Assembly: GCA_031265965.1 (NCBI GenBank)
Contig: JAISBX010000072.1
Span: 1-5,015, forward strand
Origin: Oscillospiraceae bacterium
GTDB taxonomy: Bacteria > Bacillota_A > Clostridia > Oscillospirales > Oscillospiraceae
Reading direction: 5' to 3'
DNA length: 5,015 nt
The translations under genes and the position numbers were made by a program. Shown piece after piece: positions 4,984 to 5,015 of this stretch (position 1 is the first letter of the stretch; each line of letters opens with the position of its first letter). The notes beneath the pieces are model-generated. The model ran no database searches, had not been told where the DNA came from, and worked only from the letters and a program-made list of their open reading frames with translations.

Positions 4984-5015
4984 ATGAACAGTGATCGTAT
5001 CGACGACATGGGCAA
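4984..5015 (+). CDS. Start of an unidentified divergent gene (cut by window edge)
   Basis: Only ten complete codons are visible: MNSDRIDDMG, then two bases of an AA-starting codon. The ATG is supported by GAGG 7 nt upstream and by an AT-rich intergenic region before it, typical of a real gene start. It is divergent from the right two-component pair and shares a 171-bp intergenic region with it, so it could be a target of that system. An N-terminus with an RI-x-x-(L/M)-G pattern is seen in some clostridial MATE-family efflux proteins, but ten residues cannot establish a family. I therefore leave it unassigned. Confidence 0.55.
   Translation, partial: MNSDRIDDMG

Noticed and set aside
1..5015. 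tRNA, rRNA, CRISPR array, insertion sequence or phage genes
   Set aside because: Reading both strands I saw no tRNA-like cloverleaf, no spaced repeat array, no transposase motifs and no terminal inverted repeats; nearly all sequence is accounted for by the five minus-strand genes.

Overview
The window looks like a chromosomal regulatory locus from a GC-rich member of the Bacillota, most likely a Clostridia or Oscillospirales-type anaerobe. The evidence is strong AAGGAGG-type ribosome binding sites, sigma-A-like promoters, OmpR-family two-component pairs with the HK signature IFDRFHKTDRSRS...GVGLGLYIVKT, and a short membrane-anchored ComEA-type protein. The lineage is inferred from protein style and signals; no marker gene is present.

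Five genes lie on the minus strand, so they are transcribed right to left. (1) At 4126-4812 is an OmpR-type response regulator, with a good sigma-A-like promoter at 4848-4876. (2) Overlapping its stop by 4 bp (ATGA), at 2690-4129, is a two-transmembrane HAMP sensor histidine kinase. (3) After a 112-bp gap carrying a promoter with a perfect TATAAT, at 2140-2577, is a short ComEA-like helix-hairpin-helix protein with one membrane anchor. (4) 21 bp further on, at 1438-2118, is a second OmpR-type response regulator. (5) After it comes a second sensor histidine kinase that runs off the left edge of the window and lacks only its extreme C-terminus. Its reading frame is intact, but it has no ATG, GTG or TTG where the family should start. 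The best candidate start is an ATT at 1401-1403 behind a GGGAGG site.

The layout suggests two transcription units: RR-HK, then comEA-like-RR-HK. Each kinase probably senses an envelope signal through an extracytoplasmic domain of about 135-145 residues and phosphorylates the regulator encoded just upstream of it. The target genes cannot be told from this window. The comEA-like protein is a DNA-binding envelope protein by family, so its placement in front of a two-component pair may be functional or incidental.

To the right, 4813-4983 is a divergent intergenic region. It holds the promoter of the first regulator, an inverted repeat around its -10 box, and a striking nested palindrome (4911-4967) just before the ribosome binding site of a plus-strand gene. 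Only the first ten codons of that gene (from 4984) are visible. I saw no tRNA, rRNA, CRISPR array, insertion sequence or convincing intrinsic terminator. I found no clearly novel system. The main oddities are the non-canonical start of the left kinase, the comEA-like gene between two two-component systems, and the structured divergent intergenic region.
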